This document shows positions 23,636 to 34,100 of a DNA stretch of 64,000 bases, piece by piece. A model generated the notes under the pieces. The model did no database searches. It was not told the origin of the DNA and saw nothing but the letters and a program-made list of their open reading frames with translations. Made by a program: the position numbers and the translations under genes. Source of the stretch: Corallochytrium limacisporum (Eukaryota; Opisthokonta); contig PDIP01000002.1 of the NCBI GenBank assembly GCA_002811645.1, positions 131,683 through 195,682 on the forward strand. Reading direction: 5' to 3'. Positions within the stretch are counted from its first letter, which is position 1; each line of letters begins with the position of its first letter.

Positions 23636-24292
23636 ATGGAGATTGTGAACTTTCTTGTGAGTTTCCGGCAAAAAGTTTCAACTATGGATCGTATTGACGT
23701 AAACAGTCTCAAGGATACAACCTTGACGTATCTCAGCAAGCCGTCATTTATGCTGCGGTTTGTTGAGTTCTTCATGGCTATGATAATTTTCGCTTGCATT
23801 GCGGGCAACTTGAGGCCGGAACGGGACAATGATGACTACTGTGTCCTGAACAAAGATTCTGCTGTGTGTAGCTATGGAATCGGAATAGGTGTGCTGGGCT
23901 GGCTCCTGACCATTGCCTTCATGGCGTTCGCGGTTTTTGCCGACAGCTTGTCTGGTCTGCACCAGCCTTTGGCTTTGATCGAAGCGGCTCTCAGTCTCAC
24001 CTGGTCCTTCCTGTTCTTCATCCTATTTTGCTGGGCCACAGACGCTTGGCGCAAGACCACTGACAATCTTACCCCTGCTCAACACAGCAACGCCAACAGT
24101 GTGATATTCTTTTCCTTCTTTAGTATTCTGGCCTGGGGATACTCAACGCTGCTGGCATGGCGCAGCTACCAGGATCCGGAAGACATGGGCTACAGTTGGG
24201 ACAACCAGTACCAGCGGGCAGACACGGGCGGCGACTTCAATCCGCCTCCCTTCGGGCAATCTTCGGGTGGAGGTTACCAAACCGGAGTGTAG
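23636..24292 (+). CDS. SYNGR: Synaptogyrin homologue (MARVEL, four membrane segments)
   Basis: A 218-residue intronless protein with four hydrophobic segments at about 40-59, 81-104, 112-134 and 154-176 and cytoplasmic ends, the MARVEL topology. Specific synaptogyrin features are the first luminal loop with two conserved cysteines (YCVLNKDSAVCSYG, C69 and C78, matching the animal FCIYN...ACSYG block), the LFCWATDAW end of the third membrane segment, and SVIFFSFFSILAWGYSTLLAWR in the fourth. Animal synaptogyrins sit in synaptic and other small recycling vesicles and affect exocytosis and vesicle biogenesis; here a general vesicle-traffic role is inferred. The tail (180-218) is rich in Y, Q, G and P, as in animal members. 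The ATG at 23636 gives an N-terminal extension; a second ATG at residue 17 may be the true start. It converges on RAD50, with 143 bases between the stops. Confidence 0.8.
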   Translation: MEIVNFLVSFRQKVSTMDRIDVNSLKDTTLTYLSKPSFMLRFVEFFMAMIIFACIAGNLRPERDNDDYCVLNKDSAVCSYGIGIGVLGWLLTIAFMAFAVFADSLSGLHQPLALIEAALSLTWSFLFFILFCWATDAWRKTTDNLTPAQHSNANSVIFFSFFSILAWGYSTLLAWRSYQDPEDMGYSWDNQYQRADTGGDFNPPPFGQSSGGGYQTGV

Positions 24293-24417
24293 GCTATTTT
24301 ACGATAACTGAAAAAGAAAGAGCCAGTTGAACATGTCAACAAACAGGATTGGTCTTAATTGATTCTGTGTACTAATACAAGAGTAAGTTAGCATAGAGAG
24401 AGCACATTAAAATATGA

Positions 24418-24447
24418 CTGGGCGGTAGAACTGTTTCATCCGCCCAG
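24418..24447 (-). other. Inverted repeat across the RAD50 stop codon
   Basis: CTGGGCGG at 24418-24425 and its exact complement CCGCCCAG at 24440-24447 flank a 14-base loop that includes the RAD50 stop codon (24436-24438). The resulting RNA hairpin would lie at the end of the RAD50 coding region, in the short space between two convergent genes. A role in 3' end formation or translation end is possible, but chance is also plausible. Confidence 0.35.
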
Positions 24448-27400
24448 ATGATCAGTGGCCCCGAAGTCACGACGGATGACCTCGCTAACTCCCAAACTGT
24501 TTCGCTGCACTATGTGCATAGTTCTGCACAGACGTCGCATATTTAACATCTTGACAAACTCAACGTCATGAGTGATCACCAAGAGCTGGAAAGAGTGCTG
24601 AATCTTCCGTTCCTCGACAATGTCGCAGACCGCTTGGGCTAGAGCCTCAATATTCTCTTTGTCCAGATTCGTGGTTGGTTCGTCCAGCGCCATAATGCCA
24701 CAGTCTAGTCCGAATTCCTCTGCCAGTGCGAGGCGGATTATCAGAGATGCCAGCACCTTCTGACCCGCACTGCATCGGTTCCTCATTTCCAATTCGGCCC
24801 CATTCTTGACCATGACAACTGAATAATCGTACGTACGCTTCGCATCTGCACCTGCTGTGGCTGTTTGATGTGCGCGGATGCGAATATTATCTACATCATT
24901 GCCACGGTACGTCTTGGACCAATAATGTGCGATTGTGCGATTGATATTGTCCATCTTAAGCCTGTGATACTTCTGAATGGCTAGTTCGACAGCTCGGAAT
25001 GTCGTATCCAGATCACTGGCGATGACCTTCTGGATCTCAAGGTCTACCTTGATTTGAATCATTTCATCTTCTGCTGCGGCATAGTACTGTTGATACTCGT
25101 CCTTCATGCGCTTTATCTCCTTCTTCCGGTTGTCCATGGTAGTAGCCAACGAGACCTCGTCGGTAATAGCTCTCTCCCGTCTCCGAACCTGTTGATCCAT
25201 TTCGATCTCAATATGTTCATTCGCCGAGCCAGGACCCCAGGTATGAGCAAACAGTTTCTTCAAATCTTCACACTCGGACTGCAGAGTATCTAAACCGGCC
25301 AGCAACTCCTTAAGCTGGAGATTGTCTCTCAACTTCTGCTTCTGTGCATCCCTGGTGTCCTTGTCTTTTAACAATGCTTGTACATTGCTCCGCAGAGTCT
25401 GTACCGTGTTCTCAGCAGTCTCCCTTTGTGTCACTATGTGCTTCAGAGAGGCCTTAATGTTCTGAATTCTGTCGAGGAGTTCTGCCTTGACTGTAGGTGA
25501 GGTGGCCGCATGCAAAGACTTGAAGGAGGTAACAGCCTCTGTCATTTGCAGTAGTTCATCAGAGAGGCCGTGTAGTTCTTCTGCATGTCTCTCGCGAAGC
25601 AATTGAGCTTGACGCACCGTTTCACGTTCCTTTGTTTGCAAGAGGCTTAATTCATTGCGGAGGCCTACAATGAGATCACCCGTAGCTTTAAATTCCTCAT
25701 TCTTTAGCGTGAGTGTTTCCTTGATTTGATCTACTTTGGCAACACCAGTCTCAAGTTCTCTACACTTCCCATTTGCCTGCTCGTGTTTCCTCCTGATTGT
25801 ATCCATTCGGTGGTGGTGATCATCAATATCGCTTTGCACACGGTCGAATTCCGTGCCCAGCTTCTCATGTCGGCTCCGAAGATCCTCCAGGGCTTGGTAC
25901 ATTTCCTTTTCGGTTACGCCATCACCAAGAAACGATCGTGCTAAGGAGCTGAGGACCGATTGCTCTGCGGCTAGTCTGTCTTGGATGGACTCAATTTGTG
26001 TCTCCCTGTGCACAAGATCACGAATATCATGACGCAAAGTCTCATTGGCTTCCATTTGCTGTTGAAGCGTGTCCAGTTTCAGCTCTGACTCGAGCAGATG
26101 CTGCTCAATTCGAACCAGCTGATGTTTCACAGATTCCATCTCCTTTTGTGCGGAAGTGTGATGCGCATTGTTCATCAGCTCCATCTTCACCCCTACGAGG
26201 TTCGTCAATACGTCAATTCTAGTCACTGTCGGCTCAATCTGCGCTTCTTGTTGTCGTGCACGCTCTGGTAGTTTTTCTAGTTTCTCCTCCAACTTCCTTA
26301 AGAGATCGATAGCATGCTGGCGCTTTTCAAAGGATCTCTGGCACAATGGACAACACTCATCTTCTTCCAGAGACTTAATCTGCTTCTTCACCTGAGCCTC
26401 TAGTACGGACACTGCCTTCGAATTCACTTTCAGGCTCTGGAGGTGATGCTCTTCGTCCACCAAGCATTTTTGGACTTCCTCTAATGACTTGGTATCGTCG
26501 TCTTTGCGACGTAGAGCTTCCATCTTTGCTTCAAGGTCTTCAAAGGCTGCCCTACGTTGCATGTCTTCCCTTCTCAAGTGTTCAAGCTCTGCCTTGGAGG
26601 CTGCGATCTCTTCCCGCAGATCGCTTTCCTCTTCACGCTTAGAGAATGTGTCCTCATCGGCCCGCTTTAGATTAAGCTTCGTGGAACTTACTTCTACATA
26701 CCAGTCTGTGCCGGATTCCCTGGCCTTCTGGTGAATTGCGGTCAGTTCTGCCTGGAGATGCTTCTCCTCAATTTCCAATTGCATCTCCAGTTTCTCTACA
26801 GATGCCTTCTGCCTGAAGTACTCAGACGCACTTCGAAGGTCTCCTTCGGCCTGCTTAATCTCCACGGTGAGCTCTGTCCTCTCCTTGCGAATTTCATCGC
26901 GTCGGGCATGCCAACGATTAACTTGCTCGGATTCCTCCATAGCAGTCATTTGTGCCTTGATTTCCTTTACTAGTCGCAGTTGGCGAAGGTATTCTCTATT
27001 GTCCTCTTCAATCTGCGCTACCTGAGCTCTCAATGCATCTTGCTCTCGTTTCAATATCTTCTGTTTCTGCTCTTGCTGCTGAATTCGTGTTTGGCGATCC
27101 TTCAGGGCCACTTGCGCCTCGTATGCCTGCCGTTCAGCAGCAGTCTCCTCTTCATGAAACGCTGCACGCTTTTCGCGTTGTGCTTCCTCCTTGTTGTTTT
27201 TGAGCATGCTTAGGGCGTCTTCAAATTCGAATGCCCCATCTTGGCTTTCTAAGCCTCCTGTGGATATAGCGATAGGAAATTGTTGTGCGAGCTTCTTCAT
27301 CATTGCGACCTTCTCGCTGCAGCGAGCTTCAAAATCAACATCCTGCCTTTCCACCCCACCGAGGTCCCTGCCAAGTTCCTTTTCTGTTTGGTTCAGCTGC

Positions 27401-28425
27401 TCCAGTTCCGCTTCATTTGTTAACAGTTCAGTTCTAGCTTGCTCGAGGTTCCTGTCATCTGTCGCGTCAGCGAAACAGTCCGCTGCAATCAACTGCGTCA
27501 GGTCGTCTACGGTAGCTTCCGCCATTAAATTGGACCCCAGTCGTGATTGCAAGTGCTCCACAGTCTCATTGCGGTGACCTAGCGTTGACTGCTTGTCTTC
27601 TAGTTCCCGTTCAGCCTGACGCTTCTCTTTTAGTTTCTCTCGCAATTCAGAGAGCCTCATCGATATGCTTGTTACTTCTTCTGTAAGCTTTGCATGCTCG
27701 GCATATTTTGTGTTCAGTTCTGCCTCGGCAGCTTTGTATGCACGCTTCTTCGTCTTTGCGATAGACACCTCCTTCATCTTGTTCTCAACATCTCTTTCGT
27801 TCAGTATCCTTTTCTGAGCGATGTCCTTCTTCTGTTTCTTTAGTTCGTTCAGCACTTGCTCATACCGATCGGAACTGAATATCTCATCAAACTTCTTCTT
27901 CACTGAAGAATTGTCTTTCAAAGGCCAGTTGCTGTCCTCTTGATGACAGAAAATAACATGCTCAAGCACAGACTTCGGCACCGCAAATAGTCCCACCACC
28001 TCATTGTCAAGGGTAGCAACTCTCGTGGCCCTTTGAACTCTCTGCCCAGTGATTTTGTCAATAAAGGTCAACTCACACTGTAAAGTTTTCACTGACGGAT
28101 TATTTGCACGGTCCAATTTTGACTCTAACCTTCGAGTACACTGGTAGTAATTACCATCCTTCGAATAGAAGGAAAGCTCCACTTTTGCCTTCGTATCCGA
28201 ACTCTTGCTTACTCTTGGATCATGAACAAAGAACGTTTTGTTGGATGGAGACTCGCCCGTAGTGACATACTTCAAGGCTTCAATGATAGTTGTTTTTCCA
28301 GCTCCATTCTCGCCACAGATGATAGTTAACGGACCACTGGTAAAGTCTATAGCCTGCTCGCGCTGAGATCTCGATCCTGCAAAGGAACGAAGTCCAGAAA
28401 ACTTTAGGGTGTCGAGATACGCCAT
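24436..28425 (-). CDS. RAD50: RAD50 DNA repair ATPase
   Basis: A single open frame of 1329 codons, close to the human length (1312). RAD50 forms the MRE11-RAD50-NBS1 complex that detects, tethers and helps resect DNA double-strand breaks in the nucleus. Visible parts in order: Walker A GENGAGKTT (residues 38-46), the Q-loop block VIFCHQEDSNWPL (about 155-167), long coiled coil to about 680, the zinc hook CPLC (C692 and C695) that joins two molecules, returning coiled coil, the ABC signature NRCSAGQKVLASL near 1215, Walker B GIMALDEPTTNLD near 1245, and the D-loop/H-switch region with LLVITHD. No catalytic residue appears missing. The absence of any intron or frameshift over 4 kb is a useful quality yardstick for the broken genes nearby. 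It is divergent from the MAGUK gene, 712 bases apart. Confidence 0.97.
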   Translation of the reverse strand: MAYLDTLKFSGLRSFAGSRSQREQAIDFTSGPLTIICGENGAGKTTIIEALKYVTTGESPSNKTFFVHDPRVSKSSDTKAKVELSFYSKDGNYYQCTRRLESKLDRANNPSVKTLQCELTFIDKITGQRVQRATRVATLDNEVVGLFAVPKSVLEHVIFCHQEDSNWPLKDNSSVKKKFDEIFSSDRYEQVLNELKKQKKDIAQKRILNERDVENKMKEVSIAKTKKRAYKAAEAELNTKYAEHAKLTEEVTSISMRLSELREKLKEKRQAERELEDKQSTLGHRNETVEHLQSRLGSNLMAEATVDDLTQLIAADCFADATDDRNLEQARTELLTNEAELEQLNQTEKELGRDLGGVERQDVDFEARCSEKVAMMKKLAQQFPIAISTGGLESQDGAFEFEDALSMLKNNKEEAQREKRAAFHEEETAAERQAYEAQVALKDRQTRIQQQEQKQKILKREQDALRAQVAQIEEDNREYLRQLRLVKEIKAQMTAMEESEQVNRWHARRDEIRKERTELTVEIKQAEGDLRSASEYFRQKASVEKLEMQLEIEEKHLQAELTAIHQKARESGTDWYVEVSSTKLNLKRADEDTFSKREEESDLREEIAASKAELEHLRREDMQRRAAFEDLEAKMEALRRKDDDTKSLEEVQKCLVDEEHHLQSLKVNSKAVSVLEAQVKKQIKSLEEDECCPLCQRSFEKRQHAIDLLRKLEEKLEKLPERARQQEAQIEPTVTRIDVLTNLVGVKMELMNNAHHTSAQKEMESVKHQLVRIEQHLLESELKLDTLQQQMEANETLRHDIRDLVHRETQIESIQDRLAAEQSVLSSLARSFLGDGVTEKEMYQALEDLRSRHEKLGTEFDRVQSDIDDHHHRMDTIRRKHEQANGKCRELETGVAKVDQIKETLTLKNEEFKATGDLIVGLRNELSLLQTKERETVRQAQLLRERHAEELHGLSDELLQMTEAVTSFKSLHAATSPTVKAELLDRIQNIKASLKHIVTQRETAENTVQTLRSNVQALLKDKDTRDAQKQKLRDNLQLKELLAGLDTLQSECEDLKKLFAHTWGPGSANEHIEIEMDQQVRRRERAITDEVSLATTMDNRKKEIKRMKDEYQQYYAAAEDEMIQIKVDLEIQKVIASDLDTTFRAVELAIQKYHRLKMDNINRTIAHYWSKTYRGNDVDNIRIRAHQTATAGADAKRTYDYSVVMVKNGAELEMRNRCSAGQKVLASLIIRLALAEEFGLDCGIMALDEPTTNLDKENIEALAQAVCDIVEERKIQHSFQLLVITHDVEFVKMLNMRRLCRTMHIVQRNSLGVSEVIRRDFGATDHLGG

Positions 28426-29137
28426 GACATACCGGACTTTCCTATTGAGTGTAATCTATCATTGGTTTCCAGTACATGAAATAAGACCTTTGCGGCCTTC
28501 TGCACGCAGTGTCAAATACGTTGATCCTGCACAATCCACGAACACGATGGTCTCACCTAAGATGGTCCCTACCCGCTCTGAGGTAAGCGAGATTTGCATG
28601 GCTGCTCCCACAAATTTGAGACCACTCTCCATAGATAACTCACTTTATCTTTTCGCGCCAAATACGCATTGTATATATATATTTTGGATCCGTCAAGAGG
28701 CTTGGAGTGGGGAAATCTGATTCATTTTCGATTAAATATTTTCTGTTATTAAGAATTGAGGTTTTGATTTGGAATATGGAATCCGGTCAACGCCTGCTGA
28801 TTGGTTGTTCGTGACCTCTGCCTTCTCCTGCTCCCCTGGCCCGCGCCTTGGGGCGAGCACCTCCGGAATGGGACACCGGAAGGGGGGCGCAAGCCCGAAC
28901 AGAGCCTCGTACGTACGGACGAACGAAGGGTGTCGATGAGTGAGTCTTCGTACCATGCACGCTTAGTGAACTCTTCAGAGTATTCCTTGCTTTCCGAATA
29001 TGGGGGTCTGGTACTTCAAATTTTGGACCGTCATCGTTAAAGGTAACAATCCAATAGATCAAAAACACAAATGGTTCCCATATTAATGCCGCGCCAGTAT
29101 TGTTTTAGGTTATTGCGGAATGAGATAGTTGTTCACC
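28426..29137. other. Divergent promoter region between RAD50 and MAGUK
   Basis: This stretch should hold both promoters. It contains an AT-rich patch with TATATATATAT near 28674-28684 and a GC-rich patch with GGAAGGGGGGCGC near 28877-28892. No frame shows family resemblance. Confidence 0.45.
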
Positions 29138-31189
29138 ATGGATGGTCTTCCGCCAGGAGATTTGGCGGCACTCCTTGCGGGCTGGCCGAAAGCGCTTGAA
29201 GAGGTTCTACAGGCCCAGTCTGGGGACGACAAAAAGATCAATATTGACTTTGTCAGAAGTTTCTTGAGCTCGAAATCATATGAGACAACACTAAAGTGCT
29301 TCAAGATTGCCCAGGAAGCAAGTAATAAGAAGCTTGAGAACGCAAAGGCACCGACGCGTGAGTCTTTAAAATGTTTGGAACGTACATTGGCAGCTCTAAA
29401 TGAGGATCCTGAAGCATCCTGCGGACTCGATCCGGATGAGCTGCAGCAATTACTCACTCTCCTCAGCTCTCCTCACCTTCACAGTATATTGCGAATTTGC
29501 GATCGAGTTGTGACGGGACAATACGCCAATTTCGACGCGGATACTTCGATACCAGCAAGTGGAGAGGGTGTCGTTGAAGGTGTTGCAAGTCCTCCCGTGG
29601 CCGCGGTGCCCACCGACGACGTGCTCCCAACTTCCACGGAATCCACGACAGCGCAAGAAGATAAAGTCGACGAGGTCAAGATTTCATTCATCGAAAAGAA
29701 GGATAATGCCGTTATCTTGAAGTCTAGAGAGGGTGCCTGGTCACGGTGCGGAGTTAATGTCGTTCGGTGCACGTCAGGGACATTCCGAATTGCAATGCTG
29801 GACGTTGATGCCGTTCATCCCGTCATAGCTGAACACCTTCGTATTGCTTACGAACTCGCAGAGATCAATGACAACCCAACCAAAGGAAGGGAGCCCGACT
29901 ATCTTGCTAGCATTTGTAGATCGCAACAAACAAATGTTCTCAAGTTTGTACCCCCCAAGGCGGAGTTTGTCGGATACGATGAAGTCCCTGGTGGCTCAAC
30001 CATCCTACGCTCCATGATCCAGTACGTACCGGAAGATGATGAATACGTTGGACACGCAAGTCTAGCGCTACGGTTAAGCAAAGGCACATTGTTTTACGTT
30101 ACAACTTGGGCTGCTAAATCTGTATTTTGGACTGGACGATTAGTTAACCCGGCGACCGGGGAGCCGACCGGCGTAACAGGACTGATTCCAAGTACTTCTC
30201 ACGCAGAGGAAATGTTCTCTGGGAGGGTCAGTGCCACACACAGTGATGAGCTTGCAGCACACTCACCTAGAACTAAGAGGAAGAAGTCTCGCTTCCTTGG
30301 CATTGTCCCGCGAAGCAGGAAGTCAAAGAGCGACTCCTTGCTGAAAGCGGAGGATGCTTTGCATGGAAAATCGAATGATGAGGTATTGCTGGACTCGGAG
30401 CACGCGTATGAGCAGGTGGTTTGGAACGATCCTGTTGGAAAAGAAACCCGTCCGGTTGTGTTCTGCCTAGTCGGTCCCAAAAATGTGGGCCGTAAAGAGA
30501 TCCGGGCCAATCTAATTAAAGACTACCCGACGGTGTTTTCAACACCGGTGCACGTCACCTTGCCGGCGCTCGGGGGAGTAGACACTGCAACCGTTAATGG
30601 CAAGGGTGCAGGCTCGAACCAAAAGAAGGGAACTGCTGCTTTCCGCAGTACTTTTCGAGACAAGGGAAAGAAGTCGATGAACACGTCCGAGCCGTCCGCA
30701 GCATTTGACCTCGATGGTTATATTGAAGTCTTCCCGGAAGCCCAGCCACCGTATGGCATTACAGTGGACAGTCTAATTCGTGCCACCGAGAGCGGAGTCA
30801 AGGCGTGTCTGTACAACTGCGACATTACCACTGCTATCAAACTGCGGAAGCGTACAGATATTGACTGCGCTATCGTGTTTGTTACCACTCCCACCATAGA
30901 GGTACTCAAGCGCCTGCGCCCCGGGGTGCCTACTGATATCCTCTGCAAGCTGCCGAACGAATGCGCAGAGATGCGGGCAACCTTCGAGCAGTACTTTGAC
31001 TTTAGCATCACCAATGCGGTTCTGGAAGATAGTTTGACCAGCTTCATCAATCTAGTGACAAAAATGAGCGAGTGCGGTCGGTTCATCCCCATGCCGCACA
31101 CCCATCCCAAACGTACGTACAAGAACGGTAGCTTCGTCTCTCCTGATGCAGCCTCCAGTCGCAACCACCATGACGGCGATGTCCCGTGA
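29138..31189 (+). CDS. MPP/PALS-type MAGUK scaffold with degenerate PDZ and guanylate kinase domains
   Basis: A 683-residue intronless protein. The ATG at 29138 lies in a strong animal-style context (ACCATGG). Domain order is that of membrane-associated guanylate kinases of the MPP family. An L27-like helical region spans about 15-60, and a clearer L27 about 97-127 (DELQQLLTLLSSPHLHSILRICDRV). A PDZ-like region, about 178-273, ends in the typical strand NVLKFVPP. The SH3 domain is at about 287-358 (ILRSMIQYVPEDDEY ... GVTGLIPS). A polybasic Hook (TKRKKSRFLGIVPRSRKSK) lies at 379-397, and a guanylate-kinase-like domain at about 437-650 (RPVVFCLVGPKNVGRKEI ... DLDGYIEVF ... YGITVDSLI ... AIVFVTTP). 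The PDZ lacks a recognisable carboxylate-binding GLGF loop, and the kinase P-loop is GPKNVGRKE, so nucleotide turnover is not expected. Animal relatives organise polarity and junction complexes at the plasma membrane. No frameshift is seen. Confidence 0.82.
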   Translation: MDGLPPGDLAALLAGWPKALEEVLQAQSGDDKKINIDFVRSFLSSKSYETTLKCFKIAQEASNKKLENAKAPTRESLKCLERTLAALNEDPEASCGLDPDELQQLLTLLSSPHLHSILRICDRVVTGQYANFDADTSIPASGEGVVEGVASPPVAAVPTDDVLPTSTESTTAQEDKVDEVKISFIEKKDNAVILKSREGAWSRCGVNVVRCTSGTFRIAMLDVDAVHPVIAEHLRIAYELAEINDNPTKGREPDYLASICRSQQTNVLKFVPPKAEFVGYDEVPGGSTILRSMIQYVPEDDEYVGHASLALRLSKGTLFYVTTWAAKSVFWTGRLVNPATGEPTGVTGLIPSTSHAEEMFSGRVSATHSDELAAHSPRTKRKKSRFLGIVPRSRKSKSDSLLKAEDALHGKSNDEVLLDSEHAYEQVVWNDPVGKETRPVVFCLVGPKNVGRKEIRANLIKDYPTVFSTPVHVTLPALGGVDTATVNGKGAGSNQKKGTAAFRSTFRDKGKKSMNTSEPSAAFDLDGYIEVFPEAQPPYGITVDSLIRATESGVKACLYNCDITTAIKLRKRTDIDCAIVFVTTPTIEVLKRLRPGVPTDILCKLPNECAEMRATFEQYFDFSITNAVLEDSLTSFINLVTKMSECGRFIPMPHTHPKRTYKNGSFVSPDAASSRNHHDGDVP

Positions 31190-34100
31190 AACACATAAGG
31201 GACTTGTTCGCCAATCTCTTTGAAAATTATGACTTCTTTACATTTGTGAATAGACGAGTTGTCCAATTCTCCAATATGGCAGGAAGACAACAGATTATTG
31301 GACGTTTGGCGCCACACACCACACCCCCTATCTTTCATGTCCCTCCTTTCTGCGGATCTCGTTTCTCTCGATCGCTGCTGTGCCTTTGTCCGCACTGATA
31401 TCTTGCTGTGTGGTCAGGTCGGTCGGGACAGCACCGCCACACACACTGTCTCCCTCCCTCTCGCTCTCTCAACGTCCCTCGCTCTCCGCATACGCTGCCT
31501 TGCGTACTCGTGGAGTGGAGACTAAAGCATTCGTGGTTGGTTGGCCCCCCGCCCGGCCCTCCTTCCCTCCGCTCAATTTTGACAGCGCTTCTGAATGGTT
31601 CCACCAAAAGGGCCCCCTCCTCCCCGGGGGGGGGGGGGCCGTCCCCGCCGGGAAACGTCCATCAGCCACGACCGGCAGAAACAAGAGAGGAAACCACCAA
31701 AGCGCGCATTAAACTTACCTTTTGTGCCCCGCTCCCGCCGCCTCATGGCCTGAAAAGATCCTGCCCGCCTCGTAAAGATCCTTTGCCGCTCGTGATGAGA
31801 ATTTTTGGCATTTTTCACCGCTGGTTGTATCCGGCTGTAGTGAAATTGAAAGGGACCGCGCGCAATTTTCCAATATCCCTGTCGTCGAAAGCAAACTTTC
31901 TGAATACGAGGCGCGTCACCAAGACATCATCAAGGAACGCCACAAGAGTATTCCAAACCAGTGACTGCTTGGGACGTTTACCGGTGGTGAAACGAGCGTG
32001 TCAGTGCGCATTACCAAAGGGAAGAATTCGACTCCTTTCAGATATCCTCTCGATACTGTCGTCAAAGTGAAGCGCATCCACACAAACACATATGGGAACT
32101 CGATCGCGCACGGGGATGACGGCAGCCACACCCCATTCATGAAGGATCTAACCGCTGTATATTGCCGCGGCTCTTTTCTGATCACTTGTAACTTTCTGTT
32201 CATCGATGATGGCAGTCCGTTGGCGTTGGATGGCTCTTTTTCTGGCTTCTCGGTGGGATCTGTGCGGTGACATTGCGACTTCCCCTGCGTTGGTGCCAAA
32301 AGTAGTGACCTGGTGGTGGAACCACAGATGATGTTACCGGGCACAATGATGGGGCTCGAGTTCTATAGCCCACTTTGTCGGTTCCATCCTCATCAATTTG
32401 AGCCACTAGGGGTTTCAAAAGGAACAGATGATGTCCAAGGAATCTACCGAGTGCAAGTGACATATTGAGGTCCCAGATTGGGTGAGACTCCCAAGACTTT
32501 CGTGGGCAGCAGAATGTCCCCATCGAAAGGTGGTGTTCTTCAAAAGGAGTGCCAGCACGGGCAGTGTCTATTGAGCTGTAGGGGGATGGGAAGAGCTCCA
32601 GCTCCTGAACACGATGTGTTCGTTATTGTGATTCTGCAGTCCCACCCAAATGTCACCCTTAGTAGAAATCACTGCCATACACCCATCGAGACCACATGGA
32701 GACAAGCCAGCGAGTAGGTTCCGCATCTTTCGATTTCGTGCGTCGTCCTTTCATTCCAAAACCACCCCCACACTCACAGGCGAAATTTTTTTTTCTCCAC
32801 GCTCCCGCTCTAGCCTTCATTTTCCGATGTCATTTCCTGTCTGGTGCTCTGCCTTTTTTGCGGCGCCCCTCCTCTTCGTCCCGCCCGGGGAGAGGGGGGG
32901 GCGCTTGACATAAAATCGCCGCTATAAATAATAGGAGTGGAATGATTCCAAAATTTCCGACTTCGGCCGTCTCCGCAAGTCGCAGCTTTTTTGGTGCACA
33001 ACACACACACTCCTGCGACGTTAATTGAAACGATAAAATTTCTCATCCCTCTCCTCGTTGTTGTACAAACCACCAACAGCCACCCCTCGTTCATTCTGCA
33101 GAAAAAGGGAGCCAAGATGCCTTAAGAATACGAGAAAAAGAGCCCGAGCAGTCAGTCTCGCACACACATAAACAATATGAAGTCACTGGTGAACGGGTCT
33201 CACAACCACAGAATGACTCACTGGTACGCTCAGTATTACCACACCGGCGCGGAATGGCGCACAAAGGCTGGCACCCCCACCTAACTACACCACCTGGGGG
33301 CGCCTGCACTTACGCAAATAGCTCAACTGCCACAGCAGGAACCTGAGCCCCCAGAAGTAAAAGATGGCCTAGTAAAGACTAAGCTGAACCAACCAACCAA
33401 CTTCACAGTTGTGTCGGCTCCCGCGCGCCACACCCAGAGACATCTCATCTATGCACATGCATGAGCACGCCGTTTCAGTTCCTGTTCAGCAGTCAACAGC
33501 AGCGGCAACAAACGCGCAATCATGAGCAGGTATCCGCTTGACGAGACGTGCCCGAGGAGCGCGACGGACTCAACTGTGAATACGTGGCTTATTGGGTCAT
33601 CATCACCACCAAACACGGGAAAGAGGCTTTGCATACCAAGTCTTTGACAATGGTGTCGCAGTGGAGGACAGCAGCCACCCAACAGCACGGCGCAACGCCG
33701 GTACAGCCAAAGGCAGGTAGCGGTGTTGGTGTGCTTAGTATCACCACCATGCCTTCTGCAATGTTATTCGCCTTGGCTGGGCACTTAACACCAACCGGGA
33801 CACTCTTCTGTGGTGTATTTTCCGCACACATGATGCCACCTTCTTCTTTTGGTAAACCCCGTCCTGGTTCATTCACTATTAAACCTAAGACACCACCGGC
33901 AACCTCTGACCTACCGCTGCCCCTGGAGAAGGCAAGGGAGGGGGAGTGTGTGTGTGTGTCGAGGTGTCTTACACGTCGGAAAGGAATTTTTTTTTTTCCT
34001 TCCCAATCGTGGCCCGCTTACTTGCCTGCCCATACATACATCGTCTACCGTCGCCACCAAACCGGCCCGTATGGGTTGGGGCAATGGGAGCCAGACGACC

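Noticed and set aside
29138-31189. Miro-like or other GTPase
   Set aside because: The only P-loop-like sequence is GPKNVGRKE inside a guanylate-kinase-like domain, preceded by SH3 and L27 features; no G4/G5 GTPase motifs follow.
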